Program-made: the position numbers and the translations under genes
Source of the DNA: Branchiostoma floridae
Taxonomy: Eukaryota > Chordata > Leptocardii > Amphioxiformes > Branchiostomatidae
Assembly (NCBI RefSeq): GCF_000003815.2
Contig: NC_049993.1
Location: forward strand, 14,761,642-14,825,641
DNA length: 64,000 nucleotides
Reading direction: 5' to 3'
The notes under the pieces: model-generated
What the model saw: only the letters and a program-made list of their open reading frames with translations
What the model was told of the DNA's origin: nothing
The model's database searches: none
Part shown: piece by piece, positions 27,201 through 37,523 of the stretch
How the letters are laid out: the number at the start of each line of letters is the position of its first letter
Numbering within the stretch: position 1 is the stretch's first letter

Positions 27201-30200
27201 TGGTGGTTTCCAGACAGCTGTGGGCGAACAATGCTAAATGGGCGGTACAACGACTCGCGAAGAGCACAGGGTGTTCATTGGGATACATGGAAGGGGTGGA
27301 GTTACACTTTAAAGATGACATCACTCAAAGTAAGGCCAAATAACTTTCCAGGTAAGTGTTTCCACTTTCAGTTCCTGTTTTTGTTTCTTTAAATTCATTG
27401 CTTGTCAATTTTTCATCTCACCTCACACTTGTCGATCACGAGTGCGGACTAATAGTTATGCTGAAGTAGCATTTGCTTTTGAAGCGCGATATTCTATTAT
27501 TCAACACATGAATGTTGCCAGCATACAATGCTACAACGTTAATATTATGTGATCTTTTGTTATTTTACCCAGTTTGTCCAAATGGTACGTTCGGATCGTC
27601 CTGCTCTGACACATGTCATTGTCTGAACGGAAACGCCTACTGTAACCACGTGAGTGGTGCATGCTTAGGCGGATGTGTGGACGGGTGGGCGGGGAGCGAC
27701 TGTCAGACGGGTAGGTGTCCACACAACTTTGCTAGCTATATATGCATGCCTGCTTTAGAAATAAATCGAATGTTTTGTATTTTTAGACTGTGCAATAGTA
27801 TCAAATGTCTTACGTTGTGAGATAGTTCAGGGTTCAAAGTTTGTAAAATGAGATAAGTACTCACGAGTATTTTTTTCTTCTTTTTCGTTGTCTTCTGTGT
27901 CATAGACTTTCTTACCGCAAACTACCCGACCGAGCACCGGTTGGGAAAATGTGATCATAGCATAATATCGATGCTTTTAGCCTAATTATCCAACCGCGAT
28001 ATCAAAGTGTTTAAATTTGCAAAATCATGCCCGAAGCCTAACTGCACAAGGAATAAGAGAAGTAGATAGTGTGATACATAAAACAATTGTCTAATTAACT
28101 ATATGATACAATGAATACTATTGTCGGGTTTGACTTCTTCTTCGAAGGCAGTGGTTGATGAACTGTCCGCGTTTTGTATGATGGTGGGATTTTGTGCTTT
28201 TAGTAGAAATATAGTCAGCACTGTATTCTGCTTTACGCTATGCGGTAAAACGGCATTGTGTGCGTAATGGCCCAGACTAAGTTTCGTTTGTAAATCAGAT
28301 AAATGTACAGATAAATGCGCAGAATTAGAAGAAAAGTCAATCATAACATCGTTACTGCGAACTGACGAATCAGACATCCCACATTGTTGTTTTGACGTCG
28401 TTATATGTTTTTCCAGTATCAGTCCCACCACAATTTGGTCAACCAGCTCCAACAGATGAAACCCGAAATGCAGGGGAGTCCCTAACCTGGACCTGCCAAG
28501 CAACAGGCGATCCCTTGCCAACTACAACTTTCTGGCATGAAAGGGACGACCTTTCCGCCACAAGTACAACAGAAACTGAGTCAGGCATCCAGTACACCAG
28601 AAGCATCTTCTCCATAAACTCTGTAAGTCGTGGCGACAACGGGGCCTACAGCTGCGCAGCCAGTAACATCGGAGGATACGTAATAGCAAAGTTCTCCTTG
28701 ACAGTCCACGGTAAGTATTGTTGACACGGTGTGTTGACATACACAAGCAATACCCTTAATTGCAGGCTCAATAGCAGTGATGTAATGTTAAACGGTAACA
28801 GGTGAATTTTGCCTCTATTTTCTCATTTTATCTTCCTAATGTAACTTTTTAGCGACAACCATTGTTATACAGTACACAATGTGTCATTAATACATAAAGC
28901 TCTGTCTCACAAACTCCATTGCTAACTTTTATACCGGTAAATGACTTTATACATGATGAGGTGAACATTGTCATTTGTTAGAATTTTCTAAAAACAATAT
29001 TGATTTTCTTCGCAGAAAGACCAGACCCTCCCATTATTGACAGCGGCCTCACCACAACAAGTACTTCCATAGCGGTCACGTGGACATTTCCGTACTTCGG
29101 CAACCTACCGATCATACAAGTACAGCTACAGTATCGGGAGGCGGCACCAAGTGGTTCATGGATAACGGTCACTCTTCCGGACAGTCCGAGTGATTACAAC
29201 ATCACGGGATTGGACCCATTCACCTTGTACAGTATAAGGATATCCGCGGAAAACGACCGTGGTTTCAGCGACTTCTCTGATCTTGTCAATGTGCAAACAC
29301 CTGAATCACGTAAGTGCTATAACATTTTCCTATTCCGTGTAGTTAGACCCTAAAACTTATACTTTCATAATTTAGTCTATAGTCAAATTTCGAGATGTAC
29401 ATGTTAAATGTGTTGGAAACCCTTACAACTATTATGTCGATGGCATGCCAACAAACGCTTTGAACGAACGGTTTAAAAACAACTCGGGACTTTAGATTTT
29501 CAATAAATGTTATCACAAAAAAATCTGCTAGAAAAGGGACAGAATTATTCAATTTTAATCAAAACGTAAATCATCTACTTTTCTCTTACAATAAGGGTAT
29601 GGCACCCCGTAAAGGGCGGTATAACCTCACCGGTGTTGTAAAACACCGTATAACCATTACAATGACAAGCACACCAAGACTAGAACGATTTTATTACAAA
29701 TACCGAAGGATAATTTCAGAAAAATGTAATAATGATGTAAGAATAATAGTTTTCTACTTACCAGATCAAATGCAACATCTTAAATACAGATCAAGATACT
29801 TTGATTTGTTTGAGTTACTTAATCTATTGAAGCAGTGGTAGGCTAAGTAATCTTCTAATTCTATATTCTATTTTATTTTTATTTCAGCTCCAGGAAAAGT
29901 TCGAAATCTTCGAACAGAAGGATCAGTATCAGGTTCACAGATAGACATAACACTGACCTGGGATTCGCCTGATCCTGAAAACCCAAAGGGGATCATCCTA
30001 CACTACAAAGTTGCCTACGGGACCAGCGAAGCTTCCATGGGAACCCCACAGACAACCGTCGGTAACCAGACAATGTATGTACTGAACGGCATAACAGCTG
30101 GCAGTACCTACATTGTCCAAGTTTGGGGAGTGACCTCCGCAGGGGCCGGTGAAAAAGAAACGGAGACAATCGTGATTCAGCCCAGTAAGTTTAGATTACT

Positions 30201-33200
30201 TTCTTCTGACAACCCTATTCTAAATCCATTCTGCTGTTTTGCTATTGATTTTTATCGAAAAACCGAAGTTTCAAGTGTTCAAGTATTTTCCGGCGCACTT
30301 TATTTCTACCTTTTGGTTATGAGTAAAGAACGGTATATCAGGGCGATATATGTTCAATATCAGAATGTTTTTTTTCAGTCCCAAATCCACCATCAAGCGT
30401 CGACGTCATTAATGCTAGACGCTGTGCCTGTGTGTCCGGCGACGTTACGGACAAAGCCACAGCGACAGTGACATGGGATGCACCGGAAGGAGACAACGGT
30501 GACGTCATGGGATACCACATTTACTACTTCCGTGGCGAAACAAGCGGAGGGCGGGAAACCGTAACGACCGGAGGCCTAACTGAACAACTCGAAAATCTTG
30601 AACCGGACTCAAAGTATACTGTGACGGTAAGCTTGCTTTCTCTTTTTAAGTTGTTTTTAAATATTATACCTTTTTTAAATGGCGGTAATAAACAGCAAGT
30701 GATGGTAGGTTAACCAAAATGTCTTCCTCCAACATAGCATTTTATGTACCAGGATGTCAGGAACATCGGACGCAAAACATCATCATTATGTTATTATGTT
30801 ATAAAATATCGGCAAACGTGGCGTTGGCGATTGTTTAACTTGATAGATACGATTCGGATGATCGCTCTTCTAAAATATTAGTCCCATTGTCTTGACTCAA
30901 TTTAAAGACATTGTGCTAATTTTTGGCATTAAATAATTCTAAAATACTTCAACACTTCATGGATTAGGTCATATTTCAAAACTGAACTTCCCTGAAAGAT
31001 GCTGAAGTGTGAGAGTTTGAACGCCTTACAACTTATCGCTGCTCTAATGCCGCCATTTTGATGACGCAGGTTGTAGCTCCTTGAAGTAGATATGTCCACA
31101 ATGTAAATTAAGCGTAGTAAATCACTTGTGACGTTTTTTTCGCATATTACAGGTGGCCGCTTACAATTCAATTTTCACCGGGACCGAAAGTGACCCAGCA
31201 ATAGTTTACACCCCTGATGGATGTAAGTACATGTGAAATTCAATATTTTTACATCAGTAAATTAATAGCAAAATCCAACTGCATCATACTTTAAGTTATG
31301 ATAATCTACGAGAATTCATTGACTATTTTTACTATGAAAATGTTACTATTTTCTTTGTCAATACTTTAGGCTCGAGTCCTCCAACAAATTTAAATGCTGT
31401 CGAATCTTCAAATACTTCCGCTGTCAGCTGCACCATTACATGGAATGCACCTGCTGTGACTAATGGGGATCTTACAAACTATAAGGTACTTCATTTTTTT
31501 TTATACTTTTTTACTTTATTTTGATCCACAATTTGCTTCTTTTATAACCATCTATTATTACTGTGGTCCTATATAACATCTATTTTGTACCTTCTCATTG
31601 CCATACATTGTACCGTGTACAATTGTTGTGCAATGGAGTTCGTCATATCAATACAGCACAAAAGACAGGTTGATGCAACATTAACATGACAGATAACCAT
31701 ACGTTAAACACAAAAGGCAATACATCACTATGATGCAGATTTAAACGATTATCAAATTTACGTGTTTTTTTTTTTTTTTTGCTGTGGTAAGTTATAGACT
31801 CCCTAGCAGACTTCAGTGGCACCAGCAATTTTTGGGGAAGGAGTGGTGATTTGCGATTTTCAACATTGGCTAATGTGGCAAAACTACCATTCCCAGCATG
31901 AAGAAAGCCAATGTTGAAAATCGTAAATCAGCGCCCCCACTCCCCAAAAAATGTTTGCGAAGGAGACTATCGTCTACCAACAATTACAGCAACAACAAAA
32001 ATCAAGGCAAAACAGTTCATGATGTCGATAATTAAAAAAAATAGCACCGCCACTCCAGAAGGCTGCGAAGAAATGGATAGAATATGATACAATATACAAT
32101 AACGATGATGCTGTGTCGCATAACAGATACTTTACCGATGGACATGGAACCGAGTTCCTGAATACACCAGCGAGAATGCGATAGAAAGCATTACGAGTGA
32201 CATAGTGATGATAGACGCGACGACTAAGACAAAGGAGGTAGGTCCGAACAAGAAGCTCAGCGTCAGGGTTGCCGCATCAACGTGTCACGAAGGCGAACCT
32301 TCAGTTGAGCTGGAATTCGTCTGTATCAATCCATCCACAGGTAGAATAATTCTTTCTATTCAAAATGCACATGTGCATTGGTTTATTGTAAAGTAGTGCA
32401 GAAGTCGCACAGGGAACCAGGTTCCTTCAATTAAGTTATCCATGCCGTTGATTGATACATTTGTTCTACCATTTCACATTATAGCAGGTACACCGGCAGT
32501 TACGACCGCGCTCCTCGGCGTCACATATCAATGAAATGTCGACCTTTAATTCAGTAATAAGGTGCTCTTTATATGCCCTGAACCAATTTCAGCGCAATAT
32601 GTCTACAATAATTTGTATTTTCTTTTGAAGAGGAACAAATGTCATTAAGACATACCATGCCAATGAGTGATTGAATCCTTCAACATTTTGGCCAATACAT
32701 TTTATCAAAGGTTGTCAATGCGTGTTCATTATTTTTACAATATAAATGTTATAATCTGTTTGTTATCTCCCCTTTTCACAGCACCACCACCGCCTTTACC
32801 GATTCCTGATATTCCACAAGATGGAATCACTTCGTCTTATTTTAAGATGGACATCCAGCGGGCGTCATCAGAGAACGGTCCGATCTGGTAGGTATATGCA
32901 TCACCGCATTATGCATGTGTGGAATTACCTCCTAAAATTGTGAAATTGTAGACTTTTACACATAAGTAAAAAGCTTTAAGAAATTCTATACGATAAAGAA
33001 CTTTTTGAAGGAGCATATAACTGTTAACAACTTACACTGAACTCTGAAATGCGGTGAAGTGGGTGAATGGAACTTAGATTCACATAAAACAATCCAACCA
33101 TAAGAAAAAAAAACAGTACGTAATACAACGTATAGACGGATTCTTCCAAGATACAAATATTCTGTGTATTTCGTATATGTTACTTCAGTTGCTACCAGAT

Positions 33201-35393
33201 CATCGTGGTGCCCATGAAACATGAGGAGACCCTTGACACCCTGCGGTCCATCGGCCTGAGGGAGGCGACAGTGTTGACCAGTAGTGATGTCAGCGCGGCT
33301 ATTAGAGGTCGTGAGTTGCCGTATGTAGCAGATGCATTCACAAGGTACAGATATGCTCTTTTATACATATATAAGACTATAATTTCAAAAGTTGGAAATT
33401 AAGTGGACGGTGCACTGTACAACATACTGTAAAAAGTAAGTTCCGGAATCTCACCTACTGCCTAGGCCCATAGAAGCCTGAAAAGCAATAAGTCTACCTA
33501 ACATTCTCATTCTGTTGATTCATACATTATGTTATGATATGGACCGTTTATGATCATACTGAGAAATTCATATTTCCATTGTGTCGGAGACAAAAGTTTT
33601 CATTGTGACTGAGGGGCTTAAGCAAACTCCCAATGGACTAATATTCATACCGATAAAGAATGTCGAGTTCCTTATTGCGTCGTATCTCTTCAATCAGTCT
33701 CTGAATATTGAGAGGTGAGAATTCATATGGCCTTAGACGCTAGCCAGAGTCTCTTCTGTCCTCTCCTCAAATACTTGCGGAGAGGACAGAAGAGACTCTG
33801 GAGCTATAATATGGCTAGATACCTGGCTACTTAGACGCATGGACGTTTGTTACTTAAATTGTCTTAATGTTATTAGAAACTCCTTAGAATCAATGATACA
33901 TGGTTCCAGTTTAGTTACCTTACAATTCAAACTGTCTCCGTTGCAGTGAAGAATTTACCAGCTCCATAACTGTTGGGAACGAAGACGCATGTGACAATAC
34001 CTGCTGCACCATCGGACCAACCGGGCACTCAGACAACAATGTTTACAACAAGCCACTGGCGCCAAACACCAAATACACAGTGACAGTGCGTGCATTCAGT
34101 GTGTGTACAGACGGGAGACGGAGGAGGCAGGCAACACTTGGATCAGATGTAAGTTATTCACTAATACATGTAATAATTATTTGTAATTCCTGGATAAAAT
34201 TGGTCAGTCTTGCTTGATATAAAAAAAAACTGATTAACTTATACATTAGACTATGCTGATTATTATTATTTGTAATGTATTCCTGTTTTTTTAGACGTTC
34301 ACCTCCAGTCAATATATTCCACCGCAGCAGACAGGTAGGTGAAAAGAATTCCTGTTGCAATCAAGATAATTGCTCTGTAAATTTCCAAAAGAATGCAATC
34401 TACCCCAAATGACGAATCAGCTTATTGCAATAAACGGACGGTAATGTTTAAACTATGATTTGAGCTTATGTTTGATAACGTTTTCAATCCACTATCCGCC
34501 AGGGTCGATGGTGGGCCATAGGGAGGAGGTGGTGACGTGGGCAGTACCAGTGTCCATCATGGCAGCCGTTCTCATTGTGTCACTTTTGGCCAATGTTTTC
34601 TTCATCATCAAACGTAGAAGGTTTGTGTCCCATACAACGAGTGTAAACTTTAACTTTAGCATGCCAAGTCCACTCAGTTCTATAAAAAGTGAGTCGATGA
34701 AATTTTTTCTTAGACAGTGTAAAATCACTTGCATATACATCACTGGTAAAACCTAACCATGAATATGCTGCAACAGTATGGGATCCGTATACAAAGAAAG
34801 ACAAGGATAAACTGGAAAGGGTGCAGAACCAAGCTGCCAGATTATGTACAAACAACTACAACAGGGATTCTAGTGTTATACCGGCTATATTGATACAGAT
34901 ACAGATACAGATACACGACTAAAAAAAAAGTACGATTGTGCAGTGGCATATTTTGTAGGTTATATGTCAAAGGTGAAGACCCCTGACACATATGCAAAAC
35001 ATGCCAAGGGACTATTAATCAAGACAATGGTATTAAGAAACTCTTAACAAGTTAGGGGTCGACGATATGATTTTCTAATCGGATACTTTCAATAGGGCTG
35101 CGAAAGAGCCAACAACCCCCACTCATGCGCACGACATGATCGAACCAGGAATCTCCAATGACAACTACGACATGGTCGACACTCAGGATTCTCGCTCCCC
35201 GGCCAGGAGTCCACGAGCCCCGGCAACAGTTCCTTCTCCATCCGGAGTCTCTGGAACCCAGTCAGACTCTGACTACCAGGCACTGGACCCTAGAACCATG
35301 TGTAGCACCGAATACACGAGCCTGAACCATGTGCACACCCATGTAATCGACCCAGTCTATGTAAACGACCCTGAATATGTAGAACTATTCTAA
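24211..35393 (+). CDS. Paired FBG-FBG-EGF-Ig-FN3x4 receptor with short tyrosine tail, no phosphatase (17 exons)
   Basis: Seventeen exons joined at GT/AG borders give 1337 codons including the stop (1336 residues). The ectodomain repeats the minus-strand receptor exon for exon: signal peptide (1-23), FBG1 (24-253), FBG2 (254-473), EGF-like (474-519), Ig (520-617), FN3 at 618-715, 716-814, 815-920 and 921-1030, RPTP-like membrane-proximal region with an RRRR furin-type site (1031-1198). Then come an unrelated transmembrane helix (about 1210-1232), KRRR stop-transfer, and a 99-residue tail. The tail has tyrosines at about 1262, 1298, 1311, 1326 and 1332 and no catalytic domain. It is probably a plasma-membrane receptor that signals through docked SH2 proteins. 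The exact transmembrane-tail splice is the least certain join. The start is supported by the mirrored exon 1 of the neighbour and by the signal-like hydrophobic core. Confidence 0.9.
24281..25775 (+). other. Intron 1 of the plus-strand receptor
   Basis: Starts with a TTG microsatellite (24286-24312) and has a poly-C run near 25107. The last 70 bases (GGCGACACCACAGGGGTGGAG) mirror sequence just upstream of FBG1 in the minus gene. No coding signal seen. Confidence 0.7.
25776..26465 (+). CDS. Paired receptor exon 2: fibrinogen C-terminal domain 1
   Basis: Complete FBG domain, 690 nt: DCADLFATG, YCDMSFLGGGWTVLQ, FWLGLDK, acidic loop KDLDNDGN, GGWWYPLACG, LHGKYN. The first half is almost the same as the minus copy; the second half is strongly changed. 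Confidence 0.93.
26692..27351 (+). CDS. Paired receptor exon 3: fibrinogen C-terminal domain 2
   Basis: Complete FBG domain, 660 nt: DCADLYEDG, MRNHGGGWTLLQRRQNGS, HWLGLSKQ, GGWWFPDSCG, MLNGRYND. The acidic loop reads SDDNNGPN, one residue short and without the DND order seen in the minus copy, so calcium binding here is doubtful. Confidence 0.93.
27573..27710 (+). CDS. Paired receptor exon 4: EGF/laminin-like module
   Basis: Eight-cysteine module: CPNGTFGSSCSDTCHC, CNHVSGACLGGC, GWAGSDC. 138 nt, phase 1-1. Confidence 0.9.
28417..28710 (+). CDS. Paired receptor exon 5: immunoglobulin domain
   Basis: WTCQATGDPLP, then FWHERDDL and DNGAYSCAASN give the two cysteines and core Trp of an I-set Ig fold. 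294 nt, phase 1-1. Confidence 0.92.
29016..29309 (+). CDS. Paired receptor exon 6: fibronectin type III domain 1
   Basis: RPDPPIIDSG, VTWTFPYFGNLP, YNITGLDPFTLYSI and ISAENDRGFSDF. 294 nt; contains an N-glycosylation sequon at NIT. Confidence 0.9.
29888..30184 (+). CDS. Paired receptor exon 7: fibronectin type III domain 2
   Basis: LTWDSPDPE, YKVAYGTSEAS, NGITAGSTYIV. 297 nt. The sequence NQT is a potential glycosylation site shared with the minus copy. Confidence 0.9.
30379..30626 (+). CDS. Paired receptor exon 8: fibronectin type III domain 3, first part
   Basis: NPPSSVDVINARR, VTWDAPEGDNGD, YHIYYFRGE, LENLEPDSKYTVT. 248 nt, phase 0 out. Only about five residues differ from the minus copy. 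Confidence 0.9.
31153..31222 (+). CDS. Paired receptor exon 9: fibronectin type III domain 3, end
   Basis: VAAYNSIFTGTESDPAIVY plus linker; 70 nt, donor GTAAGT at 31223. The protein segment equals the minus copy. Confidence 0.87.
31370..31485 (+). CDS. Paired receptor exon 10: fibronectin type III domain 4, first part
   Basis: SSPPTNLNAVESS and ITWNAPAVTNGDLTNYK; 116 nt, phase 0 out. Confidence 0.87.
31828..31952. repeat. Intronic foldback element, right copy
   Basis: Mirror copy of the element at 9389-9514, with the same arms around GATTTTCAACATTGGC. Flanked by a poly-T run at about 31766-31780. Confidence 0.65.
32127..32340 (+). CDS. Paired receptor exon 11: fibronectin type III domain 4, second part
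   Basis: ILYRWTWNRVPEY ... KKLSVRVAASTCHEGEP ... VCINPSTG. 214 nt, phase 1 out, same length as the minus copy. Confidence 0.85.
32782..32887 (+). CDS. Paired receptor exon 12: proline hinge
   Basis: APPPPLPIPDIPQDGIT followed by SENGPI. 106 nt, phase 2 out. The splice to the next exon makes CCYQ. Confidence 0.85.
33189..33344 (+). CDS. Paired receptor exon 13: RPTP-like membrane-proximal region
   Basis: YQIIVVPMKHEETLDTL and RELPYVADAFTR. The RPTP-type region persists although this gene encodes no phosphatase, which supports descent from an RPTP. Confidence 0.87.
33744..33801 (+). repeat. Perfect 23-bp stem hairpin in an intron
   Basis: Arms 33744-33766 and 33779-33801 are exact reverse complements (CCAGAGTCTCTTCTGTCC...), with a 12-base loop. 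The matching intron of the minus gene lacks it. It could be a tiny foldback repeat or a miRNA-like precursor. Confidence 0.85.
33947..34148 (+). CDS. Paired receptor exon 14: membrane-proximal region with furin-type site
   Basis: SITVGNEDACDNTCC, NKPLAPNTKYTVTVRAFS, GRRRRQ (RRRR at 34116-34127). 202 nt, as in the minus copy. Confidence 0.87.
34295..34334 (+). CDS. Paired receptor exon 15: stalk before membrane
   Basis: TFTSSQYIPPQQTG, 40 nt, one residue different from the minus copy. Last exon of shared ancestry. Confidence 0.82.
34503..34620 (+). CDS. Paired receptor exon 16: transmembrane segment
   Basis: HREEVVTWAVPVSIMAAVLI then VSLLANVFFIIKRRR: one hydrophobic helix with a basic stop-transfer. 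No charged residue inside the helix, so it does not look like an adaptor-pairing receptor. Donor GTTTGT is weak; reading through it would give a short alternative tail ending at 34756. Confidence 0.82.
34755..34873 (+). pseudogene. LINE reverse transcriptase C-terminal fragment
   Basis: Translates to YAATVWDPYTKKDKDKLERV and QNQAARLCTNNYNRD, the signature after the thumb domain of many LINE reverse transcriptases (YAAPVWNPYTxxDIxxLERVQ). It lies between the transmembrane and tail exons of the plus receptor, at the place where the two receptor genes stop being alike. Confidence 0.75.
35096..35393 (+). CDS. Paired receptor exon 17: cytoplasmic tail with ITAM-like tyrosines
   Basis: The acceptor at 35094-35095 keeps frame and gives 99 residues to the TAA at 35391-35393. 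Tyrosine motifs in order are NYDMV, SDYQAL, TEYTSL, VYVND and EYVEL. YQAL and YTSL are nine residues apart, inside the 6-12 window of ITAMs. SDYQAL also fits the ITIM consensus, and YVN fits Grb2 SH2 binding. A Ser/Pro/Arg-rich stretch lies between the first and second tyrosine. The C-terminus ELF could meet a PDZ domain. No similarity to the minus-gene linker or PTP domain. Confidence 0.75.
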
Positions 35394-36109
35394 AAACATT
35401 CGTGAAAAAGATATATACTAATTTTTGATACAGATTGTGTCAGTAAACAGGGACAGATAATGGCTAAAAAAACTAAATTGAAAATGTATATAAAAATTAT
35501 TGTATATGGGTATGAAAATAGCATCATGATTATCTATATACTCTTTGATTTTTTATCTTAGCATTGTCCATAACGATGGACTGTATGTACAAATGAAAAC
35601 ATCATCAGGTTAATGCAGTAATTGTTTTGGTGTTGTGAAGCTTGTAACTAAGTAAATGTCATGTACATCAATGTTAAGCAATTTCTCTATTCGATACAGT
35701 GTATTTTTTCACTTCTAAGCATATAGGGTTTACAACATCATACTCGTAGAAATAAGCAACATGATTAAGTTAACAAAGGCACATGGCAGGCACTTATCCG
35801 CCTAATATATCCTGTGATATATGGAATTTACTTTGTATAGTACCTTTCTATGTAAAGACTGGAATGTAGGTTTCTTTGCTATAAAAAAATAAAGATTTTC
35901 ATACTGTCTTACAAGAAATGATTTAAAAATCAACTTGCGCAAAAGTTGTTTCCCAAAAGCCTTGAATTTGGCTGATTCTGTGAAATCAAAATAGTTTTGA
36001 AACATATATTGTTCTCCAGACCTTCTTACATGCAATTTTATCCTAAGTATCATTACATCAAACGTAGGTTTCCTCAAGTCTAGTTCATTAGCTGTAGAAA
36101 TGTGAGATG
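35394..36109 (+). other. 3' flank of the plus-strand receptor
   Basis: AT-rich, probably 3' UTR and spacer. Only a candidate poly-A signal was seen. Confidence 0.5.
35888..35893 (+). terminator. Candidate polyadenylation signal AATAAA
   Basis: First AATAAA that I see after the stop codon of the plus-strand receptor, implying a 3' UTR of about 500 nt. AT-rich sequence makes chance hexamers likely. Confidence 0.25.
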
Positions 36110-37045
36110 AGCGTCTAGTATTCGCATCGCATTGTATGCATTAAATTGTCCCCGGAGGTATACAAAGAAGGCAACATGTTGGTGAGCGCTATCTGGTAAG
36201 AACTGCAATTTTAGCAACATCAAACATGCTATTCTCTTGGAACGGTTTGTCTACAGCCAAATGCTATTGATGCTAATGTCTTTTGGCAACAAATGCAACA
36301 CTATTACATTAGGTGGATGAGAAATGAAATCCTTTAAAGCGACATCTTATATAATGTTCAGCTAAAGCCCCAGATAAACAATCAGTATATATTTGTATGA
36401 TTAGATATGTCAATGTATTACCTAAAATGACGTCAGCCATCGCATCACATTGTATATATCATATTGTATCAATCTGATACTTTGCAAAACCGCACAAGAC
36501 GTATACAAAGAAAGTACATGTTGGTTAGCGCTGTCTGGAGAAAAACGTAAAAATGCTCGTTTATCAACATAAAAAATTGCGGTTCTCTTGGTGCAGCTTT
36601 TCAACTGCCAAGTGTTATTGATGCTAATGCATTTTGGCAACAAAAGACACTATTGCATTAAGTAGATGAGAAATGAAATCGTTCAAAGCGACATCTTATA
36701 CAATGTGCAGCCAAAGCCCCAGATAAACCATCAGTAGATATTTGTATGATTAGTTATATCAATGTATTACCTAAAATGACGTCAGCCATCGCATCACATT
36801 ATAAATATCACATTGTACCAATCTGATAGTTTTTAAAACCTCACAAGACGTACATGTATACAGAGAAAGTGCATGTTGGTGAGCGCCATCTGGCGAAAAA
36901 GGTACCAACTGCACTTTTATCAACATCAAACATTGCGTTCTCTTGGCGAAGCTTTCTTGCTGCCAAATGTTATTGATGCTAATGCCTTTTGGCAACGAAA
37001 GCCACTATCATATTAGGTGGATGAGAAATGAACTCCTTTAAAGCT
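36110..37045. repeat. Satellite of about 349 bp, nearly three tandem copies
   Basis: GACGTCAGCCATCGCATCAC starts units at 36429 and 36778 (349 bp apart); a diverged unit begins near 36110. Shared marks are CATGTTGGT(G/T)AGCGC, ATTGATGCTAATG and TTTTGGCAAC. Units 2 and 3 carry TGACGTCA. Minus-strand ORFs repeated in it come from the repeat itself. Confidence 0.9.
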
Positions 37046-37523
37046 CCCGCCTTTTGCACAGGTGGATTAAGTAAACCCGAGATAAACCATATCTGGGGAT
37101 TAGTATTGGATACGGAACAAATAAGGGTGTATTATTGCAATATGGAATGATAAATTGCACAGGATCCAGCATATATGTGGTACATGATGACATTTCATTT
37201 GAAGTTGCTTCATAAATCATATTTTGGAAAGTTGGCGACAAATCTTATTATATTTTGCTGTGTTTTCTTTTTCATATGTCTCATTGTGCTCCACACTATT
37301 CAATTGTATTTGAACATTTCATATTGTAATTGCTGTGGCTTTTGTATGGATTAGGATATTTAACGTCGAGATTTTTTGTCCGTGCACCCTTTCCTAATGT
37401 GTCGTAAGATATCGATTTCATATCAATATTGTGTTTTTTAAACCAGGGCACTATTTCTTTTCAATGTAGTTTTATCAATGTGTGTCATAGATTGTACAGA
37501 TTATAATTCGGTATTGATGACGC
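37046..37523. other. AT-rich spacer
   Basis: No gene or clear repeat recognised. Confidence 0.4.

Noticed and set aside
34460-34756. Read-through of the transmembrane exon giving a short tail
   Set aside because: Kept only as a possible isoform; the spliced tail exon has a correct phase, a motif-rich sequence and a clean stop.
24211-35393. Idea that this is an angiopoietin-type secreted ligand or a Tie kinase
   Set aside because: A transmembrane exon and RPTP-type membrane-proximal region are present, and no kinase motif was found in the window.
35802-36995. Minus-strand ORFs after the plus receptor
   Set aside because: Two of them are the same frame in successive satellite units; no start context, splice sites or family match.
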